Made by a program: the position numbers and the translations under genes
Assembly (NCBI RefSeq): GCF_003386665.1
Contig: NZ_QTUB01000001.1
Coordinates: 1,054,001 to 1,118,000, forward strand
Length of the DNA: 64,000 nt
Reading direction: 5' to 3'
Source of the DNA: Xenorhabdus cabanillasii
GTDB taxonomy: Bacteria > Pseudomonadota > Gammaproteobacteria > Enterobacterales > Enterobacteriaceae
In this document: positions 51,725 through 59,877 of the stretch, piece after piece
How positions within the stretch are numbered: position 1 is the stretch's first letter
Layout: each line of letters begins with the position of its first letter
Notes under the pieces: model-generated
Databases searched by the model: none
What the model saw: the letters and a program-made list of their open reading frames with translations, nothing else
Told to the model about the DNA's origin: nothing

Positions 51725-52663
51725 ATGAGTATTGCGTTTACATCTAGACTAAATATTGAAGTAGTGGTTAACGGTTTACCAACAGCTCCGGCTGATAGTA
51801 AGTTTCGTTTTTTATATCATAATGCACAGAGTAGTAATTGGAATCCAGATCTAGATATAGATTGGATTGAAGATATTGAGTATGGTTCAGCTATATCCAA
51901 CATTAATCATACCGCTTTATTGGAATTCGCAAAATTCCAGAAAAAAGATACCAATATATTATTTTCCCAATTCCAATGGGAGTTACAATTTTGGTTAGTA
52001 TGTCAATTTTTGTATGGAGAACAAGCAGCGCTAGTCGGAGCTTCAGCTCTGGCAATGATTTTATCAGATAGTGACCAAAAATTAGTCTGCTCAACACAAG
52101 TTGCTGATGAAGCAAGACATGTCTTAACTTTTAGCAGATATGTAGACCGCTATATTAAGGAACCATATGGGATGTCAGCTCCACTCAAGAGCTTGCTTAG
52201 CGATGCATTGAATGCGTTTAGCTGGGATATGAAAGTACTTGGAATGCAAATTATCGTTGAAGGATTGGCTGAAGCAACTTTTCGACTTGGTGCTGCGATG
52301 TTCCATGATCCGGTTATCAGGCGCATTGTTGATTTAGTTTCTATAGATGAAAGTCGGCACGTTACATTCGGTATTCTCTTATTGCGGAAACATTATCAAA
52401 ATATTTCTTCTAGTGAAAAACGTATTAGAGAAGAGTTTGTACTTGATTGTGCGGAGGCAATTAAAAAAAGGTTTTTATTAACCGATATTTGGGAACGTTT
52501 AGATATTCCAAAATATCGAGGGATTGACTTTGTGAAGCAATCTTCAGTTATGATTGATTTTCGTCGCACTATATTTAGCAGAATCGGATTAGTATTGAGA
52601 AACTTAGATTTAATGAGTGACAAGATGAGAATGAAGTTACAAAAAATGCAGCTTTTACGGTGA
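51725..52663 (+). CDS. Ferritin-like diiron oxygenase
   Basis: 312 residues, all helical. The metal-ligand pattern of ferritin-like diiron enzymes is clear: Glu in LYGEQAALV, DEARHV, Glu in VEGLAEATF, and DESRHVTFG, i.e. E-ExxH-E-ExxH. AurF-type N-oxygenases have a related pattern, with an extra His in the second half that is absent here. So an oxidation of an amine, C-H or carrier-bound substrate is likely, but the substrate is not known. ATG 51725 is chosen over TTG 51707. It opens the biosynthetic operon. Confidence 0.8.
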   Translation: MSIAFTSRLNIEVVVNGLPTAPADSKFRFLYHNAQSSNWNPDLDIDWIEDIEYGSAISNINHTALLEFAKFQKKDTNILFSQFQWELQFWLVCQFLYGEQAALVGASALAMILSDSDQKLVCSTQVADEARHVLTFSRYVDRYIKEPYGMSAPLKSLLSDALNAFSWDMKVLGMQIIVEGLAEATFRLGAAMFHDPVIRRIVDLVSIDESRHVTFGILLLRKHYQNISSSEKRIREEFVLDCAEAIKKRFLLTDIWERLDIPKYRGIDFVKQSSVMIDFRRTIFSRIGLVLRNLDLMSDKMRMKLQKMQLLR

Positions 52664-52823
52664 TAGGTATTTCATACATGAGCTTAGTTCAGAAAATAAC
52701 AATAATAGCAACATATTATTTTTGAATGAAAAGGGATAACTGGTAGAAATATTATGGAAAAGAGTTCTTGATGTGTACCGTGATTTAGGCATGTTACATA
52801 CAAAATAAAAGGGCTTGTAAACT

Positions 52824-53744
52824 GTGATTAATGTTGAAAAACTAACAAAATCTTTTGCAAAAAAGAAAGTGCTAGATGAAATCTCTTTTAATGTTACAGA
52901 AGGGGAGTTTTTCGCTATCCTCGCTCCTAATGGAGCTGGTAAAAGCACAGTTGTGAAAATACTTACGACCTGTCTTATACCTGATTCGGGAACTGTTAGA
53001 ATTAATCGTTACGATTTGCGAACTCAAGCATCAAAAATTCGTAAATGCATTTCAGTAGTGAGTCAAAATACAGCTCTTGATGAACAGCTTACTGCTGAGG
53101 AGAACTTAACTTTCTTTGGTAGATTATTTGGTATAAAAAGTAAGAATCTCAAACAGATTGTTCATCAACAGTTAGTAAAATTTAACCTTGTTGATGAAGG
53201 TCATAAACGAGTAAGTAATTTTTCAGGTGGAATGAAACGTCGTTTAGATCTTGCTGTCGGACTAATTAATCAGCCTAAAATATTATTCTTAGATGAACCA
53301 ACGACAGGGTTAGATCCAATCAGTCGTCATGATTTATGGGAAACGGTCAAGGCATTAAAATCGAATAATACTACCATCATATTAACTACCCAATACTTGG
53401 AAGAAGCAGATCAATTAGCTGACAATTTAATTTTGATCAATAATGGTAAAATTTGTGCAAGTGGTAATCCAGAAAAATTAAAACATCAGTATGGTAAGTT
53501 TTCCGTGTCTGTTTACTTTTATCGCTATGAGAGTTTACTGGTTGCTCAACAAATTATGACTAAATTTGGTATTTCCTCTATAGATGCTCAACAGTTTTGT
53601 ATTAATATCGTTTTAACTCATGGAGTGGCTTCATTCATTGAGTTAATGAAAAATCTTGATAAAGCAGCTATTGAACTTTCTGATGTGAAATTTTTTCGCC
53701 CTTCTCTTGATGATCTTTTCTGTAAAATAACGAGCAATTATTAA
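52824..53744 (+). CDS. ABC transporter ATPase, DrrA-type
   Basis: A 306-residue ABC ATPase: Walker A APNGAGKSTVV, Q-loop VSQNTALDE, signature FSGGMKRRLDLA, Walker B ILFLDEPTTGLDP and switch His replaced region LTTQYLEE. This matches DrrA/antibiotic-export ATPases. It starts with GTG 52824, after AAAGGG. It is probably the exporter of the cluster product and gives self-resistance, together with the two following permeases. Confidence 0.9.
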   Translation: MINVEKLTKSFAKKKVLDEISFNVTEGEFFAILAPNGAGKSTVVKILTTCLIPDSGTVRINRYDLRTQASKIRKCISVVSQNTALDEQLTAEENLTFFGRLFGIKSKNLKQIVHQQLVKFNLVDEGHKRVSNFSGGMKRRLDLAVGLINQPKILFLDEPTTGLDPISRHDLWETVKALKSNNTTIILTTQYLEEADQLADNLILINNGKICASGNPEKLKHQYGKFSVSVYFYRYESLLVAQQIMTKFGISSIDAQQFCINIVLTHGVASFIELMKNLDKAAIELSDVKFFRPSLDDLFCKITSNY

Positions 53745-53805
53745 GAAGAACTTCGATTAGTAGGTTATTCTATTATCGACAATTTTAAAGAAGTACGAGG
53801 AGCTT

Positions 53806-54600
53806 ATGATGTTATTAAGAAAGGTTCCTAAGATTTTACATCAGTCAGGATTTATTTGTTTAGGTGCATTAACTGGTCGTATATTTAAACACTTACAAAT
53901 AAATATCGGGCAATGGGTTAGCTCAATTATTTTTCCATTAGTCTTTTGGGGGTTATTTTCTTTAATTATGAGTAAGATCATGTTTCATGATGGATTTGAT
54001 TATACTCAAATGTTACCTGCTTCTATTATTATTCAGGCTATCATATTCAGTGCCATGGCAAATGCTTCTTCGATAGCAAAAGATCACCAATCTGGCTTAT
54101 ATCAAAGATTTAAATCGATGCCAGTTAGCCCTATTTCTATAATATTTTCTCGGGTGTTTGGTGATATGATTAAAGGTATTGTTGCTATTATCGTGTTCAC
54201 TTTTATTGGATGGGTAAGTGGTATGCATTTTTACTCAGGGTGGTGTTCAATATTGCTTTTTACTCTGATACCTCTTCTATTCCTGATCACAGTGAATCTT
54301 GGAATGGGAATTATTGGTCACTGGTTAAAGATACAGGAGCATACATCAGCTATCGTCTCTATGATATATGCTCCACTGATGATGATTTCAACTGCATTTG
54401 CCCCTCTTAAGTCTTTTCCTGAGTGGATACAACCGATAGTTTACTACTCTCCAGTAACATCTGTTTTATCTGTAATGCGGTCAGCATTAAATGGGGAATT
54501 CAGTGCAGAGTTATATCTAATACCATTGATAAATTTATTAGTGTTAGTTATTATTTTTTCTGCTTTTCAATATCATATATTGAGAAGGAATTTACAATGA
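53806..54600 (+). CDS. ABC-2 type permease (DrrB-like) 1
   Basis: 264 residues with six membrane helices and the ABC-2 signature near the C-terminus (FAPLKSFPEWIQPIVYYSPV). GAGGAG precedes ATG 53806. It overlaps the next permease by 4 bp. It is one half of the exporter. Confidence 0.9.
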   Translation: MMLLRKVPKILHQSGFICLGALTGRIFKHLQINIGQWVSSIIFPLVFWGLFSLIMSKIMFHDGFDYTQMLPASIIIQAIIFSAMANASSIAKDHQSGLYQRFKSMPVSPISIIFSRVFGDMIKGIVAIIVFTFIGWVSGMHFYSGWCSILLFTLIPLLFLITVNLGMGIIGHWLKIQEHTSAIVSMIYAPLMMISTAFAPLKSFPEWIQPIVYYSPVTSVLSVMRSALNGEFSAELYLIPLINLLVLVIIFSAFQYHILRRNLQ

Positions 54601-55376
54601 ATATATTATCTCTGTTATTCAATAACACATTAACTCAGGTATTACGTTATATACTGCGATTCCTACGCATACCACCTTTGTTTGTTTCCTCTATTATTTT
54701 CCCAGGTTTACTACTTGTATTTTTCTATATGATGTTTAGCGGAGCGGTTTTGCGATATGAACAACAAGAATATATCCAAAGGTTGTTACCTGGAATTTTG
54801 GTTTCCAGTGCTCTGCTTGGTTCAATACCTACTGCGGTGAGTTTACAAATTGAAATTAATACAGTGATGTTTCAGCGGATTAGGTCCATGCCTATTTTAT
54901 GGATGAGTATACCCCTCGGGATTGTTTTTTACGAAGCTATTAGGGTGCTTATTTCATCAGTCTTTTTGATTCTTATAGGTTTAACATTAGGCTTCTCATT
55001 TAAGATAGCACCTTTGCCGCTCACTAGTTTTATGATTACGCTGATATTTGTTCCATTAACGTTAAGTTGGTTCAGTTTAATCATTGCAATGATTAATAAT
55101 AGCACAGAGCTTCTTACTATCTTATTGAATATACTTTTTTTGTTGGTGATATTTGGATCTCAAAGTATGGCACCATTAAACGCATTTCCAGAATGGATAC
55201 AACCACTGATATTCCATAATCCAGTATCTGTGTTTTCTGAAACAATGCGGCTTGCTGCATTAGGAAAAGAATATTCAGAGTCATTACTCACTGTAATTAT
55301 TTATTCAGTCATACTTTTGAGCATTGTAGTACCAGTTACTTGTTATGTTTTTAGTCGCAAGTGCAAAGCTGCCTAG
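54597..55376 (+). CDS. ABC-2 type permease (DrrB-like) 2
   Basis: 259 residues with six helices and MAPLNAFPEWIQPLIFHNPV, the same signature as permease 1. The start is the ATG at 54597 in an ATGA overlap; the longer open frame from 54423 lies inside permease 1. The two permeases form the heterodimeric membrane part, unlike the classic single DrrB. Confidence 0.88.
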   Translation: MNILSLLFNNTLTQVLRYILRFLRIPPLFVSSIIFPGLLLVFFYMMFSGAVLRYEQQEYIQRLLPGILVSSALLGSIPTAVSLQIEINTVMFQRIRSMPILWMSIPLGIVFYEAIRVLISSVFLILIGLTLGFSFKIAPLPLTSFMITLIFVPLTLSWFSLIIAMINNSTELLTILLNILFLLVIFGSQSMAPLNAFPEWIQPLIFHNPVSVFSETMRLAALGKEYSESLLTVIIYSVILLSIVVPVTCYVFSRKCKAA

Positions 55377-55419
55377 TTCATTTGGAATTTCAACAAATCA
55401 TATTAAGTGGTAGAAAGTG

Positions 55420-56400
55420 ATGAATAAATCGACACCTTGGTTTTTAGATGCTCAACTAGCAAGAGTTGCAAATATGATGCCGATCACAGATCTTGCTGAT
55501 TATCAAAAAGCAAGAGCTATGATTGAAAAATTTAAACATTTCATCGGTAAAGCTGAAAAAGATGAGCGCGTTGTTATTTCAGAATATTTTATTGATAGGT
55601 TAAAAGAGGATTCCGCGTTACGTGTTAGAGTCTATTCACCAGCCGGAAAACCAAATGATAAAAAGCCATGTTTGGTCTATATGCATGGTGGAGGATTTGT
55701 ACTTGGTGATCTGGAAGTGGAACATATGCGATGCCAGCGGATGTCGATAGAATGTGAATGCGTCGTCGTTTCAGTAGACTTTAGATTACCCCCTGAATAT
55801 CCTTTTCCTCATGGGCTAAACGATTGTTACCTTGCGTTGACATGGGTAGCTAATTCTGCGCACAAAATTAATATCGACTCAACTCGTATCGCTGTAGGTG
55901 GATGTAGCACTGGTGCAACCTTAGCAGCGTCACTCGCTTTAATGGCACGGGATAATGATGGCCCCAACCTAATATTTCAATTCCTGCTTTATCCGGCCTT
56001 AGATGACCGTCTAAACACAGAATCTATGTCTGAATTTGAGAATATACCTGGAGGTGATCGAATTGCAGCAGAGAGAATGTGGAAATACTACCTAACTGAT
56101 GTAGAAGGTGAGCCCTCTTACTTGGCCGTACCTAATCGAGCCGATGATTTAACTCGTCTGCCTCATACTTATTTAATGACGAATGATGTAGAAGTCTATC
56201 GTGATGAAGTCTTTTCCTATGCAAGCCGCTTACTAAAAGCTGGAGTACCTACTGAATTTCATTGTTATTCAGGTACATTTCATGCGTTTGAATATATGGT
56301 GCGTACCGCAGATATTTCAATAAAAGCTTTGGAACAGCAAATGTATGTTTTACGTCGAGCATTGCATTCACCACCTATGGCTAACATTAGAGAAAAGTAG
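55420..56400 (+). CDS. Alpha/beta hydrolase, HSL (hormone-sensitive lipase) type
   Basis: 326 residues. Oxyanion motif MHGGGFVLGD (~88-97), nucleophile elbow GGCSTGATLAA (Ser in CSTG, ~165; the common form is GDSAGG), and a C-terminal His in SGTFHAFEY. It resembles the acetylhydrolase group. In the cluster it could release or deacylate the product, or act as an acyltransferase. The elbow differs from the common form, so it may have shifted activity. Coupled closely to the monooxygenase gene. Confidence 0.82.
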   Translation: MNKSTPWFLDAQLARVANMMPITDLADYQKARAMIEKFKHFIGKAEKDERVVISEYFIDRLKEDSALRVRVYSPAGKPNDKKPCLVYMHGGGFVLGDLEVEHMRCQRMSIECECVVVSVDFRLPPEYPFPHGLNDCYLALTWVANSAHKINIDSTRIAVGGCSTGATLAASLALMARDNDGPNLIFQFLLYPALDDRLNTESMSEFENIPGGDRIAAERMWKYYLTDVEGEPSYLAVPNRADDLTRLPHTYLMTNDVEVYRDEVFSYASRLLKAGVPTEFHCYSGTFHAFEYMVRTADISIKALEQQMYVLRRALHSPPMANIREK

Positions 56401-56401
56401 C

Positions 56402-57634
56402 ATGAATACTGTCGATATATCTTCTCTACCATTATCTGTAATTGTTATTGGTGCAGGCCCTGTGGGGTTGGTATCAGCATTGGCACTTAAATCCTATGGT
56501 TTGAGTGTTCTGGTAATTGAAGCTGATGCTGAAGAGAAAATAAGACCAGGAAGTAGGGCTTTATTTTTACACCACGATTCGCTGAAATTGTTGGAACGTT
56601 TTTACCAACCATTGGCACAACGTTTTTTTGAAAAAGGATTTGTATGGCAAGAACGGCAAACTTATTTTTCAGGAAAGCTTGTGTATTCACAAAAGATTTC
56701 AACTGAAAGATTAGGGACAGAAATTTTTCCTCCGTTTGTTAGTTTGCGCCAAAGCGAAACAGAAAAGTTGCTGCGTGAAGCGTGTAATGAAACTGGAATT
56801 AATATTCTTTGGGAAGAGCCTGTACAGTCAGTCAATGCTGATAAACAAGGTGTTCGAATCGTTACTAATAAAGCAACATATTATTCAAAATATGCTCTTG
56901 GTGCTGATGGTGCATCTTCAGAGACACGTAATTCATTAAATATTAAACTGGTTGGGGATTCATCACCAGGAACTCATATCGTTATTGATTTTATTTCGGA
57001 AAATTCTCCCTATCAGCAAAAACGAACATTTCACTATAAACACCCTCAATTAGAGGGGAGAAATGTATTAATTATCCCTTTTGCTGGAGGTTGGCAAGTA
57101 GATTTGCAATGTAAACCAGATGACGATGTTGATTGGATGATAAGCCAGAAGGGGCTAAGATCTTGGTTATCAAATTTGATTGAAGAACGTTTTTTATCGA
57201 ATATAGATTGGGTATCCACTTATCGCTTTAATCAAGTCGTCGCTGAATGTTTTGTTGATGAATATAGACGTGTTTTGTTGGTTGGTGAGGCAGCGCACTT
57301 ATTTCCACCTTATGGTGCCAGAGGGCTTAATAGCGGTATCGCAGATGCGGATGTGGCTGCTCAAGCTATTACATTAGCCACAGTCTCAACTTCTGAATCT
57401 CGGCGTAAAGGGTGTATTAACGATTTTGATCTATCTCGCAGGACGGCAGCTATAGAAAATTGTCGCGCAGCAAAACAAGCATTGAATGCAATTCGAACCC
57501 CTCGGTTAATTGATAAAGCAAAACTTATTGCTGCCTTACTCCTGAGTAATGTTTATAAACCATCAGCTCGTTGGCTTGATGCTGCACCATACGGACCCGC
57601 ACTCACTCAAAAAAGATTTCCAACTCGTTATTGA
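56402..57634 (+). CDS. FAD-dependent monooxygenase, PHBH type
   Basis: 410 residues. The FAD-binding GxGxxG is VIGAGPVGLVSALALKSYG near the N-terminus, and the second FAD motif is LLVGEAAHLFPPYGARGLNS with GIADADVAAQ. This is the aromatic-hydroxylase group (UbiH/PHBH). ATG 56402 is chosen as it starts right before the Rossmann fold. It is a tailoring oxygenase, probably hydroxylating an aromatic or carrier-bound precursor. It overlaps the next gene. Confidence 0.87.
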   Translation: MNTVDISSLPLSVIVIGAGPVGLVSALALKSYGLSVLVIEADAEEKIRPGSRALFLHHDSLKLLERFYQPLAQRFFEKGFVWQERQTYFSGKLVYSQKISTERLGTEIFPPFVSLRQSETEKLLREACNETGINILWEEPVQSVNADKQGVRIVTNKATYYSKYALGADGASSETRNSLNIKLVGDSSPGTHIVIDFISENSPYQQKRTFHYKHPQLEGRNVLIIPFAGGWQVDLQCKPDDDVDWMISQKGLRSWLSNLIEERFLSNIDWVSTYRFNQVVAECFVDEYRRVLLVGEAAHLFPPYGARGLNSGIADADVAAQAITLATVSTSESRRKGCINDFDLSRRTAAIENCRAAKQALNAIRTPRLIDKAKLIAALLLSNVYKPSARWLDAAPYGPALTQKRFPTRY

Positions 57635-57651
57635 TGAAAGGTCAAATAAAC

Positions 57652-58344
57652 ATGAGTAAATATCGAGAGGCAGTTGTAGAAGAGTTATTAGAACGTCATG
57701 AAAGTGTGCTGCAAAACATCACCTTTTCATTGAACGGAATGACTTGGGATTTAATGCCTGGTGTGTATGCGCCACACTTAACGAGAGGTGCATTACTTTA
57801 TCCGAATTGGCTGCAATTCAATCAAGAAACAAGATTTTGTGAGATAGGTTGTGGAATGGGATATCTTTCCGTTTTAGTAGCACTTACTGGTTGTAAGCAT
57901 GTCCTAGCTACAGATATATCATCCGTTGCAGTTGAAAACACATTAAGCAATGTTAAGAGACACGGTGTTCAGGAACAAGTTGAGGTGATACAAAGCAATC
58001 TATTTAATGAAATTGAAACTGGTAGACAATTTGACATCATTTTTTGGAATTCCAGTTTTGTAGATGGGTTACCACAGCGACCAGAATCAGAATTAAATTC
58101 GGCTATTTACGATTATGGATATGAAACGCACAAACGTTTTTTAACTGAAGCGTTTAATTATTTATCTCCTATGGGAAAGGTTTTATTAGGATTTACTGAT
58201 CTAGGGGACTTCAATAAATTATGTCGTGAAGCAGAACGTTTGAATCGGCATATTTCTATTTTACGTGCAGCTTATGTAGATACTAAACTAGGTGGCTTAA
58301 CTTATCAATTACTTGAAATAACAAAAAAGTTGAAAGCAAAATAA
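57652..58344 (+). CDS. SAM-dependent class I methyltransferase
   Basis: 230 residues. The SAM motif I is CEIGCGMGYLSVLVALTG, then VLATDIS (motif II) and DIIFWNSSFV (motif IV-like). AAAGGT lies 9 bp before ATG 57652; ATG 57634 is a possible alternative. The acceptor (O, N or C) cannot be told. One of two methyltransferases in the cluster. Confidence 0.83.
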   Translation: MSKYREAVVEELLERHESVLQNITFSLNGMTWDLMPGVYAPHLTRGALLYPNWLQFNQETRFCEIGCGMGYLSVLVALTGCKHVLATDISSVAVENTLSNVKRHGVQEQVEVIQSNLFNEIETGRQFDIIFWNSSFVDGLPQRPESELNSAIYDYGYETHKRFLTEAFNYLSPMGKVLLGFTDLGDFNKLCREAERLNRHISILRAAYVDTKLGGLTYQLLEITKKLKAK

Positions 58345-58502
58345 TAAATAAACAAGATCCCACCTATTTTTCAGTTAAATAGAATTTCATGTTTATAAGG
58401 AATTACTCTTAATTATTATTTTAATCAATTGTTTTTCTGAATCACAAGTCGTAAGCATTGTTTAAATAATTAACTTAATATTAGCTTAAAATGGAGATTT
58501 AT
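58345..58502. promoter_or_regulatory. Intergenic gap in the biosynthetic cluster
   Basis: About 150 bp of very AT-rich DNA between the methyltransferase and carrier genes, the longest gap after the exporter genes. It may hold a second promoter. No hairpin with a T-run is obvious. Confidence 0.3.
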
Positions 58503-58778
58503 ATGGAAATCAATAGCATTGAACTTACAGAATCAATCAAAACATTGATTATTGAACTTAGCCCAATCGAAATTCATGATTTAAAGGGAGATGAACATTT
58601 AGTTGATCAACTAGGATACCAATCTTTATCCATGGCAGAGCTAGCGTTTGCATTAGAAGACAAGTTTAAATTAGCCCCCATTGATAGAGCGACTGCTCAC
58701 AGAATTCAAACAGTAGACAACATCATTGCCTACATTGAAGAGCAAATAAAACGAGAAGGGAATATTTATTATGATTGA
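58503..58778 (+). CDS. Free-standing acyl/peptidyl carrier protein
   Basis: 91 residues with the carrier fold: the phosphopantetheine Ser stands in QLGYQSLSMAELAFALEDKF (usual form is DSL; here QSL). GGAG is 7 bp before ATG 58503. The stop overlaps the O-methyltransferase start by 8 bp, which suggests the two work together on a carrier-bound substrate. A separate carrier in an NRPS cluster often holds a modified amino or aryl acid. Confidence 0.83.
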   Translation: MEINSIELTESIKTLIIELSPIEIHDLKGDEHLVDQLGYQSLSMAELAFALEDKFKLAPIDRATAHRIQTVDNIIAYIEEQIKREGNIYYD

Positions 58779-59811
58779 TTTAACAGAAAAAAAAGCTATC
58801 AGTAAAATAGAAGCAATTAGTCGGTTTACTGAGCTTGCTGATTACATTATTCCTTTTACTATCAGGTCTATTTCTGAACTAAAAGTTGCTGACTGTCTTG
58901 TAGATGGAGCTAAATCAGTCGCAGAGATTGCTAAAGAAGTTGGTGCTAACGAATTTGCTCTTTATAGAGCAATGCTGGCATTAGCAAGCAAAGGAATTTT
59001 TGCAGAGACAGATGAACCTGGGATATTTGAACAAACGGCGATGTCTGAATTATTAAGCACCCGCTCTACGCTTTCGCTTCGAGATGGATACCGTATGCTT
59101 CATGCAGACATTAAAGCTTGGTCTCGTTTTGATTATAGTTTGCGTACAGGAAAAGCTTGCTTCGATATAGTCCACGATCAAGATTACTGGGACTTTTGTG
59201 CTTCTCATAAAGATTATAGTCTGATGTTTGACAACGCTATGGCGACGTTTACTCCACTGGAATATCGTGCAATTTTAGCCGCATATGATTTCTCTGGTAT
59301 TGAAACTATTGTGGATATTGGTGGTGGAAATGGTAGATTATTATCTCTCCTCCTTAAATCTTTACCGCATGTAAAGGGTAAACTGTTTGATCAACCCCAT
59401 GTTGTTGATAAAGCTCATTTGACTCTGGAAAATGCAGGTGTCCTTTCTCGATGCGAAATCCACGGCGGCAGCTTTTTTGATACAGTACCAGAAGATGGCG
59501 ACCTCTATATTATTAAACGCGTGATTTACGATTGGGACGACGAACACGCTGGCAAAATCCTCTCAAATGTTGCTCAGGCTATGAACCCTAGCGGCAAAGT
59601 TGTTGTTATTGATCCTGTACTTATCCCTGGTAATAGTGCCGATCTAGGTACCACTTATTCTCGTATCTACGATTTATTAATGATGGCTATGGTTTCAGGC
59701 CATGCTCGTAGCGAAGAGCAGTCTGCAATGTTGTTTGATAAGGCTGGTCTGAAATTGACACGTGTAATCCCCACAATGTTATTCCCCATCGTGGAGGGGA
59801 TTAAGAAGTAA
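58771..59811 (+). CDS. O-methyltransferase (Methyltransf_2 family)
   Basis: 346 residues. N-terminal winged-helix dimerisation part (~10-105: VAEIAKEVGANEFALYRAML) and C-terminal SAM domain (~170-340): VDIGGGNGRLLSLLL, FDQPHV, and IKRVIYDWDDEHAGKIL where the catalytic His/Asp normally lie. This family methylates phenolic or hydroxamic OH groups, which fits the FAD hydroxylase next door. Confidence 0.88.
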   Translation: MIDLTEKKAISKIEAISRFTELADYIIPFTIRSISELKVADCLVDGAKSVAEIAKEVGANEFALYRAMLALASKGIFAETDEPGIFEQTAMSELLSTRSTLSLRDGYRMLHADIKAWSRFDYSLRTGKACFDIVHDQDYWDFCASHKDYSLMFDNAMATFTPLEYRAILAAYDFSGIETIVDIGGGNGRLLSLLLKSLPHVKGKLFDQPHVVDKAHLTLENAGVLSRCEIHGGSFFDTVPEDGDLYIIKRVIYDWDDEHAGKILSNVAQAMNPSGKVVVIDPVLIPGNSADLGTTYSRIYDLLMMAMVSGHARSEEQSAMLFDKAGLKLTRVIPTMLFPIVEGIKK

Positions 59812-59877
59812 AAATTTCCTTTTAATTACTTAACAATGCAATTACACCATTAGAAACTATTACTTGGTGGTTAAATA

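Noticed and set aside
51725..52663. AurF (p-aminobenzoate N-oxygenase) as a firm name
   Set aside because: Ligand pattern lacks the extra His of AurF; only ferritin-like diiron oxygenase is supportable.
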